Below, one piece after another: positions 26,493 to 35,978 of a stretch of DNA of 64,000 nucleotides. The notes below the pieces were generated by a model. The model made no database searches. It was not told where the DNA came from and saw nothing but the letters and a program-made list of their open reading frames with translations. The translations under genes and the position numbers were made by a program. Source of the DNA: Arachidicoccus terrestris (lineage in GTDB: Bacteria > Bacteroidota > Bacteroidia > Chitinophagales > Chitinophagaceae); contig NZ_CP083387.1 in NCBI RefSeq assembly GCF_020042345.1, forward strand, positions 1,054,001 through 1,118,000, written 5' to 3'. Within the stretch, counting starts at the first letter, position 1, and each line of letters starts with the position of its first letter.

Positions 26493-27644
26493 TTAATGGA
26501 CCCGCTCAAAGGCTATCTGAGAACTACCCACCCATTTATATTTACATAGTGTGGTCTGCTGTTGGCCATCGCTGGATTTTCCATTGTGAGAAATGTAAAA
26601 ATAGCCGTCTCCCAAAGGGAATAACCCTGTAGAGCCCCATTTAAAATACCATCCGTAAATACCGGTTCTGGCATCATGCATTCCACCATTCAGCAGTGAA
26701 AGGAATTTGACACGTTGTATTTTATTATCCGAATGAACAGCTCCTTTCTTAGGCTTTGTATGTCCGTCAATCACAAACAGATTGTAATTAGGGTTACCGG
26801 CCTTGCTGCCCGCGTATACAGCCGCAAAGAAATTGCCTGTAGACGGATCATAGGCTAAATTCTGAATACCGTAATTGGTATTCCCGGTCTTTACAAAATA
26901 CTGATCCAATGGCTTATCCGGCCCGGAGCGGTGCGGGCTACTTTGTGTCAGCTGCTTTCCATACCGGTTCCACCAGTTCGTATAATCAAACTTTAACAAG
27001 ACCTGATTGTCATTGTCGTCCCTGGCCGTATCTCCATAAATCCCATAGGCGACATACAGATACTTTTTACCCCCTTCAGGGCTGCCGATAGACGGTGCCA
27101 ATGTGACGCCATCTATACCGGAGCAGCCAAAGCGGTGCTGAACAGTACCCGAATGCAATTTAACCTTAGCTGTATAATCCTCTGCCACAGATTTCAAATT
27201 TACAGTGCGAAGCACCTGGCCGTCGGAAGCGTTGATATTAAGTTTAGTTATCTGTTTTGTATCGAAAATAGCGATGTAAAAATTGACAGTTCCCGTCGAT
27301 TTCACGCCAAGCTTTTTGCGGATTCCGTTTCCTATGGCATCATCTTTATATTCCAGGGACCCATATATTTTTCCCGTCTGGTCATCGAAGGAGAGATCAC
27401 CTAAATGTCCCACAAGTCCGGTAACACTGCCCACCATATGTCCTTCCATATCGAGTTTGATCAATTTATCCGTAAAAGAAAGGTAAACAAAGCCATTTGC
27501 CTGGTCAACTGCCATACCCTGTACATGAAAATCGCCCTGTTTGCCAGAATAGAGGCTATCTGGTAATATTGAAGCACGATATTTTTGTGCCATGGAGGCC
27601 AGACAAAATGATTGAAATAACAGTATCCATATTACTAGTTTCAT
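26493..27644 (-). CDS. Secreted protein of unknown function, probable beta-propeller
   Basis: A protein of 383 residues from the Met at 27644, which gives a clean signal peptide (LVIWILLFQSFCLASMAQ). The rest is rich in beta-propeller-like repeats of the kind seen in NHL and YncE-type proteins: GMAVDQANGFVYLSFTDKLI, VGHLGDLSFDDQTGKIYGSL, IDGVTLAP with KYLYVAYGIYGD, and IQNLAYDPSTGNFFAAVYAG. No catalytic motif is recognised. It starts 24 bases after the GH20 stop and is probably co-transcribed with it, so a role in binding or handling amino-sugar glycans is possible. Confidence 0.6.
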   Translation of the reverse strand: MKLVIWILLFQSFCLASMAQKYRASILPDSLYSGKQGDFHVQGMAVDQANGFVYLSFTDKLIKLDMEGHMVGSVTGLVGHLGDLSFDDQTGKIYGSLEYKDDAIGNGIRKKLGVKSTGTVNFYIAIFDTKQITKLNINASDGQVLRTVNLKSVAEDYTAKVKLHSGTVQHRFGCSGIDGVTLAPSIGSPEGGKKYLYVAYGIYGDTARDDNDNQVLLKFDYTNWWNRYGKQLTQSSPHRSGPDKPLDQYFVKTGNTNYGIQNLAYDPSTGNFFAAVYAGSKAGNPNYNLFVIDGHTKPKKGAVHSDNKIQRVKFLSLLNGGMHDARTGIYGWYFKWGSTGLFPLGDGYFYISHNGKSSDGQQQTTLCKYKWVGSSQIAFERVH

Positions 27645-27668
27645 AAAAAGCATCCGCAGTTTAAAGGA

Positions 27669-29615
27669 TCAATAACTATTTTTACTTCTTTTTCTCAGGT
27701 CCTTGGTCGTAATGGTGATCAACCGCCCGATTGGCTTCCCCTCCCGGTAACTGATCACCCGTAGCATGGCTGCGTCTTTAGGCATATTGAATGGCTCATC
27801 ATATTTTGGATAGAAATTATCCGGAAATGAATTATCCACACTATAATACAAATCAATATTATTGAGTTCCTTAGACAGTGTAATCTTAAGCGTACTGTCT
27901 GCATTCAGCGTCACGGCGATATCCGGATCATACATACTTCTTGCATATTTTACGCTGTCGGCATCCAGTCTTGGAAATTGCGCTTCTACTCTTTCCACAA
28001 AAGAAGTCCAGTCCCTGCTGTCCTTCGGGGACCACAGGGCTTCTGCAATAGCAAACGCCCGAGGCCAGGTCATATACTGCGCGTGCCGGATATTATAGAG
28101 TTGTTCTGCCCACAGGTTCGCCTGTCCACCTTTAATATATCTGGCATCTGCACCTGCCGGAACCGGGTCGAACTCATAGGCTTTCTTTAACCGCAGGGAA
28201 GCGTATACCCTGGGTTCAATCGCCGGATCGCCTTGCATATAATCCAAGTAAGCATAAGTAGTCGGGCTCATAATCACATCATGATGCATCTGCGAAGCCT
28301 TAATGCCTCCTTTCTCTCCTCTCCAGCTCATGATCGTCGCATTCGGGGCAACACCTCCTTCCAGTATCTCATCCCACCCGATCACTTTTTTCCCTTTGGA
28401 CTCAACGATCTTTTCTACCCTTTTCTCAAAATAGCTTTGTACTTCGTCCATATTTTTTAAATCTTCCCGCTTCATAAGAGCCTTAATAGCCGGATTGATT
28501 TTCCAGAAGGTCTTGGCACATTCATCTCCTCCTATATGAATATAAGGAAACGGGAATAAGGCAGCGACTTCGGCAAAGACCGTATCCAGGAATTCATATA
28601 CTCTGGGATTGGCCGGACAAAGCGTATTGTCATAATGGGCTACAATGCCACTGTCTGTCCAGTCCATAAAGCCTTTTTCGCCTGACCTGACATGATATTT
28701 ATCGGCTCCCGGTGTACAAGAGAGCTCAGGATAAGAAGCGATCGCCGCCATGCTATGCCCAGGCATGTCCAGCTCAGGTAAAATGTTGACAAAATGCGCT
28801 TTCGCATATGCAATCACCTCCTTGATATCTTGCTGCGTATAGAACCCGCCATAATCGTATTTATCCTCAGGTGTGACGGGAGAAAACGTTCCAAAGTATC
28901 CCGTTTTCTTCACATTCCAGGCACCTACACTGGTAAGTCTGGGATAGGCTTTGATCTGTAACCGCCAACCCTCATCATCTGTCAGATGCCAGTGAAACAT
29001 ATTATATTTATAACGGGACATCTCGTCGATATAGTCCATCACCTCCTGCTTGGTAAAAAAATGTCTGGCGACATCCAACATGAGTCCACGCCAGGCGAAT
29101 CTCGGATAGTCCGTAATGACCGCACAGGGAATATCTATTCCCTTATGGGCTTCGTTACCCATAGCGCCGCTCGCCGGCATCATCTGCATTAAAGTCTGGA
29201 TGCCATAATATAATCCAGCCGGCTTATTGGCCATAATGCTTATCCCCTTTGGCGCCACAGTCAGCCTATACCCTTCCTCTTTTAGTTCTGCATCCGGCCG
29301 TTCGAGGAGTATAAATTTTACATTAGCCCGGTCCTGTTCTGCTTCTTTAATCTGTATTGCTGCACCGATTTTCGCCATCCTGGCTTTAAATTCCTTTTTT
29401 ACGTACTGTAGCCCTTCATGGGTCTTTGTCTTGCCATAATACACATGAATATCTGCGGGGAGCAGATAATTGCCCGATTGCCTGCTGACAGACACCGGTT
29501 CGGGAATGACTTTGATAGCTGTATCTTTATTTTGTTGTGCTGCCAAAGCATTACAACAAAAAAATCCTATGAAGGCTGCCGCCATCAAGGGCAGCAAATT
29601 CAACTTTTTAATCAT
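27669..29615 (-). CDS. GH20 beta-N-acetylhexosaminidase
   Basis: A 648-residue secreted enzyme with a signal peptide (LMAAAFIGFFCCNALAAQ). An N-terminal GH20b domain (IPEPVSVSRQSGNYLLPADI, EEGYRLTV, GLYYGIQTLMQ) precedes the barrel (YPRFAWRGLMLDVARHF, YKYNMFHWHLTDDEGWRLQI). The catalytic Asp-Glu pair is in HIGGDECAKTFW near residue 362. ILPELDMPGHS and KVIGWDEILEGG are also typical. The family releases terminal GlcNAc or GalNAc by substrate-assisted catalysis. The C-terminus has a small beta domain (IDLYYSVDNSFPD). It heads a two-gene unit with the propeller protein. Confidence 0.93.
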   Translation of the reverse strand: MIKKLNLLPLMAAAFIGFFCCNALAAQQNKDTAIKVIPEPVSVSRQSGNYLLPADIHVYYGKTKTHEGLQYVKKEFKARMAKIGAAIQIKEAEQDRANVKFILLERPDAELKEEGYRLTVAPKGISIMANKPAGLYYGIQTLMQMMPASGAMGNEAHKGIDIPCAVITDYPRFAWRGLMLDVARHFFTKQEVMDYIDEMSRYKYNMFHWHLTDDEGWRLQIKAYPRLTSVGAWNVKKTGYFGTFSPVTPEDKYDYGGFYTQQDIKEVIAYAKAHFVNILPELDMPGHSMAAIASYPELSCTPGADKYHVRSGEKGFMDWTDSGIVAHYDNTLCPANPRVYEFLDTVFAEVAALFPFPYIHIGGDECAKTFWKINPAIKALMKREDLKNMDEVQSYFEKRVEKIVESKGKKVIGWDEILEGGVAPNATIMSWRGEKGGIKASQMHHDVIMSPTTYAYLDYMQGDPAIEPRVYASLRLKKAYEFDPVPAGADARYIKGGQANLWAEQLYNIRHAQYMTWPRAFAIAEALWSPKDSRDWTSFVERVEAQFPRLDADSVKYARSMYDPDIAVTLNADSTLKITLSKELNNIDLYYSVDNSFPDNFYPKYDEPFNMPKDAAMLRVISYREGKPIGRLITITTKDLRKRSKNSY

Positions 29616-30240
29616 TTTAATTTATTTAGGATAGTACAAACGATTCTAAAAACGACCTGACCACAGACTGCTGTTTGTTTCGATTCAAACAATCCGCTCA
29701 CAATTGCCCATCGGTACAGACTTACATCAATTCGGTCTGTAAGATAGTAAAAAATCTATTCTAAACACATGGGAAGAGAAATTGATCCTCGCAGCGCATT
29801 CAGAGAATTTAAATTTTAAATAAAAAAATTTCTCCATATTTATAATTCTCAATTGCCACTGCTTGTACCACGATACGGCCCCTTATATTAAAATCAGCTA
29901 CTTTCGACAGTAGCTCCTGCCACAGGCTATCCTTTGTATTGATTACAATCGGATAACAGGATATAAAATTTCAATCCCCTATATTTGTATGAACAAAGGG
30001 AATTGTGATGAAACAGCAGGATGACTGGAAAAGAAGCAATCAAGCCTAAGCAGCATGAACGGCGTCCTTTCAGGTACATCTATCAAGAAGCCTTGTGGCA
30101 AAATTTTGGATTGATCACTGAGCAGGCTATTTGTTATGAGGTAAAGACACGTAATGAAGTGTCCCCAATTCTGATCACAATTAAATCATTAAAGGCAATT
30201 AAAAACAATTGATAATTCATCTATTTTAAAAACAAAAGAC
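29616..30240. other. Intergenic region without a convincing gene
   Basis: About 625 bases lie between the divergent GH20 and phosphoesterase genes. A plus-strand TATATTTG at 29980-29987 fits the TAnnTTTG -7 box but lacks a clear -33 element. A 63-codon frame at 30021-30212 has no recognisable features. No RNA gene was seen. Confidence 0.4.
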
Positions 30241-31587
30241 ATGCGTCCTTCACGATTATTGTATTTGGGATTAATTACACTTAGCATCGCCGGCTGTGGA
30301 ACAACTAAGAAAGTGCAACAACAGAAAACGGCTTTCAACGACGGCATTCATCAAATCAAACATGTAGTGGTCGTCTACATGGAAAATCATAGCTTTGATA
30401 ATCTATATGGAGAATTTAAAGGTGCAAATGGTATTAAAAACGCTATTAAAGGCAACTATGTACAAGTGGACAAAAAAGGAACGCCATATACGTATCTGCC
30501 GGAGATTCCAAGAAATAACTCCTTCCCGACCAATCTGCCGAATCAACTGTTTAACATTGATCAGTATGTACCGAATGATAAAAAAACACCCGATGTAACC
30601 CACCGGTTCTATCATAACCAGTTGCAGATAAATGGAGGGAAAATGGACAAGTTTGCTGCCTACAATGACTCCAAAGGGCTTGCAATGGGTTATTATAGCA
30701 CAGAGAAACTTCCCTTATATCAATTTGCCCGCGACTACACACTTTGTGACAACTTCTTCCAAAGTGTTTATGGCGGCTCCTATTTCAATCACGTCTTTTT
30801 AATCTCTGCTGCCGTTCCCGTCTGGCCCAATGCGCCTGCATCAATGGTTGCGAAATTAGACGCCAATGGAAATATGATCAAAGATGGTGTCGTCTCTCCC
30901 GATGGATATGTCGTCAACCATGTCCTTTCCAGAAACAAGCCTTATCCCGCTAATTCAGATACCAGTAAACTGTTACCTTCCCAAAAAATGCCTACCATTG
31001 GTGACCGTCTCAGCGAAAAGAATATTTCTTGGGCATGGTATTCTGAGGGATGGGATGACGCCGTTGCCGGCAGGAAAAATAACTTTGCCTATAACCATGA
31101 ACCTTTCCTGTATTTTGACAATTATAAGCCAGGTACAGAAGGCCGTAGACACATGAAGGATCAAAATGATTTTATAAAAGCCGCCAAGGAAGGAACACTT
31201 CCGAGTGTTTCTTTTGTAAAACCCGGAGGAGGCAACGACGAACATCCTGGCGGTTCTGCCGTGTATTCTTCTGAACAGTTAGCTGTCAATCTGATTAACG
31301 ATGTATTAAACGGGCCTAATGGCAAAGATGCACTCGTCATTCTGACCTATGATGAATTTGGCGGTTTCTTTGACCATGTCAATCCACCAAAGATTGACAG
31401 ATGGGGACCAGGCAGCCGCATTCCGGCCATCATTATCGGACCGTTCGCTAAAAAACGCCATGTAGATCATACACAATATGAAACGGTCAGCATTCTTTCA
31501 TTTATTGAGAAGAGATGGAATATTGAACCACTGGGCAGCAGGGATAAAAATGCGGACCCACTCACGAATGCGCTCATCTTTAAATAA
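30241..31587 (+). CDS. Phosphoesterase-family lipoprotein (phospholipase C/acid phosphatase type)
   Basis: A 448-residue protein with a lipoprotein signal (LGLITLSIAGC). It shows the phosphoesterase family (PF04185) signature from residue about 40: IKHVVVVYMENHSFDNLYGE, where the Glu-Asn pair binds metal. Further conserved parts are YGGSYFNHVFLISAAVPVW, the YDEFGGFFDHVNPP segment near residue 371, and RIPAIIIGPFAKKRHVDHTQ. Family members cleave phospholipids or phosphomonoesters. It starts the unit that continues, 33 bases later, with a diheme cytochrome c peroxidase-like gene. The substrate here is unknown. Confidence 0.88.
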   Translation: MRPSRLLYLGLITLSIAGCGTTKKVQQQKTAFNDGIHQIKHVVVVYMENHSFDNLYGEFKGANGIKNAIKGNYVQVDKKGTPYTYLPEIPRNNSFPTNLPNQLFNIDQYVPNDKKTPDVTHRFYHNQLQINGGKMDKFAAYNDSKGLAMGYYSTEKLPLYQFARDYTLCDNFFQSVYGGSYFNHVFLISAAVPVWPNAPASMVAKLDANGNMIKDGVVSPDGYVVNHVLSRNKPYPANSDTSKLLPSQKMPTIGDRLSEKNISWAWYSEGWDDAVAGRKNNFAYNHEPFLYFDNYKPGTEGRRHMKDQNDFIKAAKEGTLPSVSFVKPGGGNDEHPGGSAVYSSEQLAVNLINDVLNGPNGKDALVILTYDEFGGFFDHVNPPKIDRWGPGSRIPAIIIGPFAKKRHVDHTQYETVSILSFIEKRWNIEPLGSRDKNADPLTNALIFK

Positions 31588-31620
31588 CTTAATGCAAGAC
31601 GAAAGTGGAGGCAGAGGATC

Positions 31621-33471
31621 ATGTATAGGAAGACCGGGATAGCATTCGTTTTATTAATAGGGTTTTTTATTGCCAGCTTCACTTCAATTGACATAAGTCT
31701 CGAAGATGCTGCCAGGCCCAGTTTCCGGGAACGGGAGATTCATAACCAGGTTTTTCGCGGAATCAGGGGTTTCCGTAATTATATTAAAGACAGCCTGTTG
31801 CAAGAGGTAAGCAGAAAAGATCCGGACGAAAAAAAAATCCGGCACTGTTTTATAAAGGCCAGATTACTTTTTAAGGAATTTGAATGGGCCGCCTCCTATT
31901 TTACAGCTGATCTGACTAAAAGACTGAACGGCCCACCAGTTCAGGAAATCGAAAATGCAGATTTATTGGATCCTTCCCTTGCCAGGGGCTCGGATCCAAT
32001 GGGCCTGCAGGTGGTTGAAGAATATATCTATCCCCATATAGATACGCTTCACCAAAAAGAATTAATAGCCTCTGTGAGACATCTAGTGACCAATACCGAC
32101 TATCTGATCTCTTACTATACAGATCACAGCTTTGCGGACTGGCGCATATTGGACGCTGCCAAACTGGAAGTTTTCAGGGTTGTCACGTTGGGTATAACCG
32201 GTTTCGATGCAGCCTTATCGCTCAATAGTATAGAGGAGTCAGCAGTCTCGCTCAAAAGCCTGCAACAGGTATTAAAACACTATGTTCGCAAGAAAAACTC
32301 ATCCAGTTTACTACAGACACTCAATACTTCAATAGACTACCTAGATCAACACGCTGACTTTAACAGCTTTGACAGAGCCGCATTTATTACAGCGTATGCC
32401 AACAAGATCAGCACCGGTATTGCCGCACTTCAAAGAGATCTGCCTGGCCGTAAAATCAAATATAACCGCATGCTTAATCAGGAAGTCAATACCTTATTTG
32501 ACTCCGGCGCCTTTAATGCAAATGCCTTTAGCCCAGGGCCAAAATTTCACATGACGGAGGCAAAGGTCAGGTTAGGAAAAAGGCTCTTTTTTGACCCCGC
32601 ACTTTCAGGCACCAAGACTAGAAGCTGTGCGACCTGTCACAAGCCTGAATTAGACTACACCGACGGGCGCACGACGCCTACCGATATAAACGACCCTGGG
32701 AAGCACCTTACAAGGAATGCACCTACCCTGCTTAATGCCGCGCTGCAGTCCAATTATTTCTATGATATGCGGGCATTGACGCTGGAAGATCAGATAATGG
32801 ATGTCATTGGTAACAAGGAAGAAATGGACGGGTCCATGAAGGCGGTGATCCGCTATATCTCTAGTGACACCGGCTATAAAAATTCATTTGCGAAGACATT
32901 CCCTGCCGATAAATGGGGTGACACCGTTCAGGCGGAGATGGTAACCAATGCCTTGGCCTCCTATATCAGAAGTCTGGTGAAACTCAACAGCCGCTTCGAC
33001 GAATACATGCGTGGTAAGAAGCAGGCCCTTTCGTCACAAGAAATAAAGGGATTTAACTTGTTTATGGGCAAAGCAAAGTGCGCTACCTGTCATTTTGCAC
33101 CATTGTTTAATGGGATCACGCCCCCAAAATACGTACAAAGTGAATCAGAAGTTTTGGGTGTTCCCCGGTCCCTCACCGATTCCACACTCGATCCTGATGT
33201 AGGCTATTATGGCATTATCGGTGTCGCGTCCTATAAGTATGCCTTTAAAATACCCACTGTCCGCAATATAAAAAAAACCGGCCCCTATATGCATAATGGC
33301 GCCTACCCAACACTAGAACAAGTAATGGAATTTTACAATCATGCAGGCGGCGTCGGATTAGGTATACATCTGCCCAATCAGACACTTTCAACCGACTCGC
33401 TAGGGCTTTCAGATCAGGAACAGTCCAATATAATCGCTTTTATGGAAAGTCTTGAAAGCAAGCAAAAATAG
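31621..33471 (+). CDS. Diheme cytochrome c peroxidase (MauG/CcpA family) with helical N-terminal domain
   Basis: A 616-residue protein. A signal/membrane segment (AFVLLIGFFIASF) is followed by an about 270-residue helical domain, not part of ordinary peroxidases, that recalls imelysin-like domains. The peroxidase part begins near residue 310 (RLGKRLFFDPALSGTKTRSC). Two heme sites, CATCH near 337 and CATCH near 487, are both intact. Other family marks are RNAPTLLNAALQSNYFYDMR, LEDQIMDVI and KIPTVRNIKKTGPYMHNGAY. It probably reduces peroxide or oxidises a partner in the periplasm. The neighbour upstream encodes a phosphoesterase and the one downstream a T9SS surface protein. Confidence 0.9.
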   Translation: MYRKTGIAFVLLIGFFIASFTSIDISLEDAARPSFREREIHNQVFRGIRGFRNYIKDSLLQEVSRKDPDEKKIRHCFIKARLLFKEFEWAASYFTADLTKRLNGPPVQEIENADLLDPSLARGSDPMGLQVVEEYIYPHIDTLHQKELIASVRHLVTNTDYLISYYTDHSFADWRILDAAKLEVFRVVTLGITGFDAALSLNSIEESAVSLKSLQQVLKHYVRKKNSSSLLQTLNTSIDYLDQHADFNSFDRAAFITAYANKISTGIAALQRDLPGRKIKYNRMLNQEVNTLFDSGAFNANAFSPGPKFHMTEAKVRLGKRLFFDPALSGTKTRSCATCHKPELDYTDGRTTPTDINDPGKHLTRNAPTLLNAALQSNYFYDMRALTLEDQIMDVIGNKEEMDGSMKAVIRYISSDTGYKNSFAKTFPADKWGDTVQAEMVTNALASYIRSLVKLNSRFDEYMRGKKQALSSQEIKGFNLFMGKAKCATCHFAPLFNGITPPKYVQSESEVLGVPRSLTDSTLDPDVGYYGIIGVASYKYAFKIPTVRNIKKTGPYMHNGAYPTLEQVMEFYNHAGGVGLGIHLPNQTLSTDSLGLSDQEQSNIIAFMESLESKQK

Positions 33472-33564
33472 CAATCGACAAAACAGACAGATTCCCGATT
33501 TTTTTCTAAAAGCTGCTTTTTTTCATTATATTAGTTTAAATTGCATATAATAAATAAAAACTGC

Positions 33565-35271
33565 ATGAAACCATGTAAATCAAAATGCGCTGTGCAATGC
33601 CGACCTGCACTTTTTAGCGCCCTGTTTATGTTTGCCGGCCTTTCCAGCGTATTTAGTCAATCCCGTCCGGAAATTATTATTAAGAAAATATCGGATGCCA
33701 TTGAAGGCGGCACGAATGGTCAATATAGGGTGGCATTAAATGCACCACTGCCGGTTAATGAAGACATCCAGGTTAGTTATACGCTATCGGGGACAGCCGT
33801 AGCCGGGACAGATTATAATCTTTCCAATCCGGTATTTACAATAACGATTCCAGCTGGAGTTGTAGAAACGGTTCTCGAGGTGGATGCATCCAATGACGGT
33901 CTTATCGAAGGGCCTGAATTCGCTGAATTGCAACTTACGTCGGCAGTCGGCGCCAGTGGAGCCTATACAATTGACCCCGCGCGAAACAAAGCAACGGTTA
34001 CGATCGTTGACGCCAACGCGGCATCTTCTACACCTCTTCAGGTAATTACAGGAACAAATGCAATGGAGCCTGCCTCCAACGGAAGTTTTACCGTCAAACT
34101 GGCCGGCGTGGCGACCTCGGCCTGGCCTGTCAGTGTAGCATATGTACTGTCTGGCACGTCGACCCCTGGGCTCGATTATCAGGCACTTGGCACCCTCACC
34201 ATCCCAGCCAATACGAACGCCATTCAGGTTGCTCTCGCACCCTTCGATGATCACATTATTGAACAAACTGAAACCTTTACGTTTACCATTCTCAGCGGTT
34301 GTGCTACAGACGGCGGCGGAAATGCTTTTATCTTCCCACCGGATCCTGCCAATAGTAATATCACGATGAATATTGGTGATGACGATAACATTGCGCCGAA
34401 TCAAATAGTGAGCATTCTAAAAACAGCTGATGCGGCAGAACCTGCCACCAATGGGAGTTTTGAAGCAAAACTTCCGGGGGACTATGTATCTTCCGCCAAC
34501 ATAACGCTATCAGCCAATGTTACAGGGACAGCCACGTCAGACGTGGACTATTCTTTAAGTGCGCTCACCCTGCCTGCCTATTACAATACGGTTTCACTGC
34601 CTGTATCCGTGATCGATGATATGATCAGTGAGCCGACAGAAACTGTCATTTTAACTTTGAACACCAGTACCGATGGCAACGGTGCTTCCTATACGCCAGA
34701 TGTTACCAATGGAACCGCAAGCATGACGATTACAGATGATGACAGTCCACTACCATTAAAACTGGTAAGCTTTACCGGTAAACGCCTTAGTAAGGATAAT
34801 ATTCATCTAACCTGGAATACAGCATCTGAAAACAATACCGACTACTTTAATGTCCAGCGCAGTCCGGATGGCGCAAAATTTTCAACAATAAGAAGGATAG
34901 AGGCCCATGGATCGGGGAACAATTCTTATAGCGCGGAAGATAATGACCCACTGGCGGTTAATTATTATCGGTTGCAGATGGTTGACCGGGACAATAAAAC
35001 TGATTACAGTGAAACTATCCATATAGAAGGTGCAGGGCAAAACACCGCAACAACGATTTATCCCAACCCCGCCAAAGGGCAGGTAACCCTGAAAATCGGC
35101 AGTAGCAAACTGCTAAATACTAAGGCAGTTCTATCCACCGTATCAGGGCAAACAAAACAAATAATTCATATTACTGACAAAACGCAAGACATTTCTCTTG
35201 AGCATTATGCCGCCGGCATATATTTTCTGAAATTTGAAAATGGCGAATGCATAAAATTGATCGTAAAATAA
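33565..35271 (+). CDS. Calx-beta repeat protein with type IX secretion C-terminal domain
   Basis: I start at the ATG at 33565 because the TTG at 33541 is not needed for the signal peptide (ALFSALFMFAGLSSVFSQ). Three Calx-beta-like domains of about 110 residues follow (each with TLSGTA or LSANVTGTATSDVDY and ending in TITDDD, IGDDDN or IVDAN). Next is a fibronectin-like region (LTWNTASENNTDYFNVQRS) common in T9SS cargo. The final 75 residues are a type A sorting domain (TTIYPNPAKGQVTLKI, LEHYAAGIYFLKFENG, IKLIVK). The protein should be exported through the Por system and anchored outside the cell, where it may act in adhesion. It has no enzyme motif. Confidence 0.85.
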   Translation: MKPCKSKCAVQCRPALFSALFMFAGLSSVFSQSRPEIIIKKISDAIEGGTNGQYRVALNAPLPVNEDIQVSYTLSGTAVAGTDYNLSNPVFTITIPAGVVETVLEVDASNDGLIEGPEFAELQLTSAVGASGAYTIDPARNKATVTIVDANAASSTPLQVITGTNAMEPASNGSFTVKLAGVATSAWPVSVAYVLSGTSTPGLDYQALGTLTIPANTNAIQVALAPFDDHIIEQTETFTFTILSGCATDGGGNAFIFPPDPANSNITMNIGDDDNIAPNQIVSILKTADAAEPATNGSFEAKLPGDYVSSANITLSANVTGTATSDVDYSLSALTLPAYYNTVSLPVSVIDDMISEPTETVILTLNTSTDGNGASYTPDVTNGTASMTITDDDSPLPLKLVSFTGKRLSKDNIHLTWNTASENNTDYFNVQRSPDGAKFSTIRRIEAHGSGNNSYSAEDNDPLAVNYYRLQMVDRDNKTDYSETIHIEGAGQNTATTIYPNPAKGQVTLKIGSSKLLNTKAVLSTVSGQTKQIIHITDKTQDISLEHYAAGIYFLKFENGECIKLIVK

Positions 35272-35543
35272 GAGCTGCATTCAATCATTGGTTATAAGAT
35301 GGAATCAGCATCGAGCATCATACTTATAAATGGCTCCCTGCTGATTCTTCACATACTGCAACACTTAGACAACAATAAAAGAACATCATCTATTAAGCGT
35401 CAAAACTATTTTTCGCCGAAGTAAAAACAAAAACATACAGCCTTCGATGAAAGAGGAATTTTGACCGGTCACTTTATGCCAAAGAGGCTGTATACCAAAG
35501 CGCACCATCCACGGGGCAAGGATCCTCTTTTTGTCGATTGCAT

Positions 35544-35978
35544 TTAGTCATTGTATTTAGAATCGAATTCCACGATCCATTCAATCCCATACTTATCTCT
35601 AAACATTCCACCGTATGTTCCCCAAGGGCTGTCGCCCATAGGTCCTTCTACCTCACCTCCTGCCGATAATCCATTGAATATTTTGTCGGCTTCTTCCCTG
35701 CTTTCTACGCTGACAAATATTTTAGACCTGTTTTCATTTTCATTTACCCGTCCCATAAACTCCGGAACGTCGTTACCTATCAGTATGTTGTGTTGACCAA
35801 TAGATAAGCCGATGTACATTATTTTATTTCCTTCATTTTCCGGAACCTGAAAATCAGGACCGGACAAATCCTTGAAACGAACGAGCTTTGTGAACGCGCC
35901 GCCGAAAACCGACTTGTAAAAATTGAATGCTTCTTCGGCATTGCCATTGAAGTTGATCCAGGGATTGAGTGTTCTCAT
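35544..35978 (-). CDS. VOC-superfamily PhnB-like protein
   Basis: A 144-residue protein with two vicinal-oxygen-chelate halves: LNPWINFNGNAEEAFNFYKS with FGGAFTKLVRF, and SKIFVSVESREEADKIFNGL with WGTYGGMFRDKYGIEWIVEF. This is the pattern of the 3-demethylubiquinone methyltransferase-like/PhnB group. The function of this group is mostly unknown. It stands alone, followed by a decayed region. Confidence 0.88.
   Translation of the reverse strand: MRTLNPWINFNGNAEEAFNFYKSVFGGAFTKLVRFKDLSGPDFQVPENEGNKIMYIGLSIGQHNILIGNDVPEFMGRVNENENRSKIFVSVESREEADKIFNGLSAGGEVEGPMGDSPWGTYGGMFRDKYGIEWIVEFDSKYND

Noticed and set aside
30021-30212. 63-codon frame upstream of the phosphoesterase gene
   Set aside because: No recognisable family and no convincing start context; it could be leader sequence.
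33784-34404. 206-codon minus-strand frame
   Set aside because: Lies opposite the Calx-beta domains, whose repeats and signal peptide show the plus strand to be coding.
35435-35493. 8-bp inverted repeat (ATACAGCC / GGCTGTAT)
   Set aside because: Loop of 43 bases and no T-run; expected by chance at this length.
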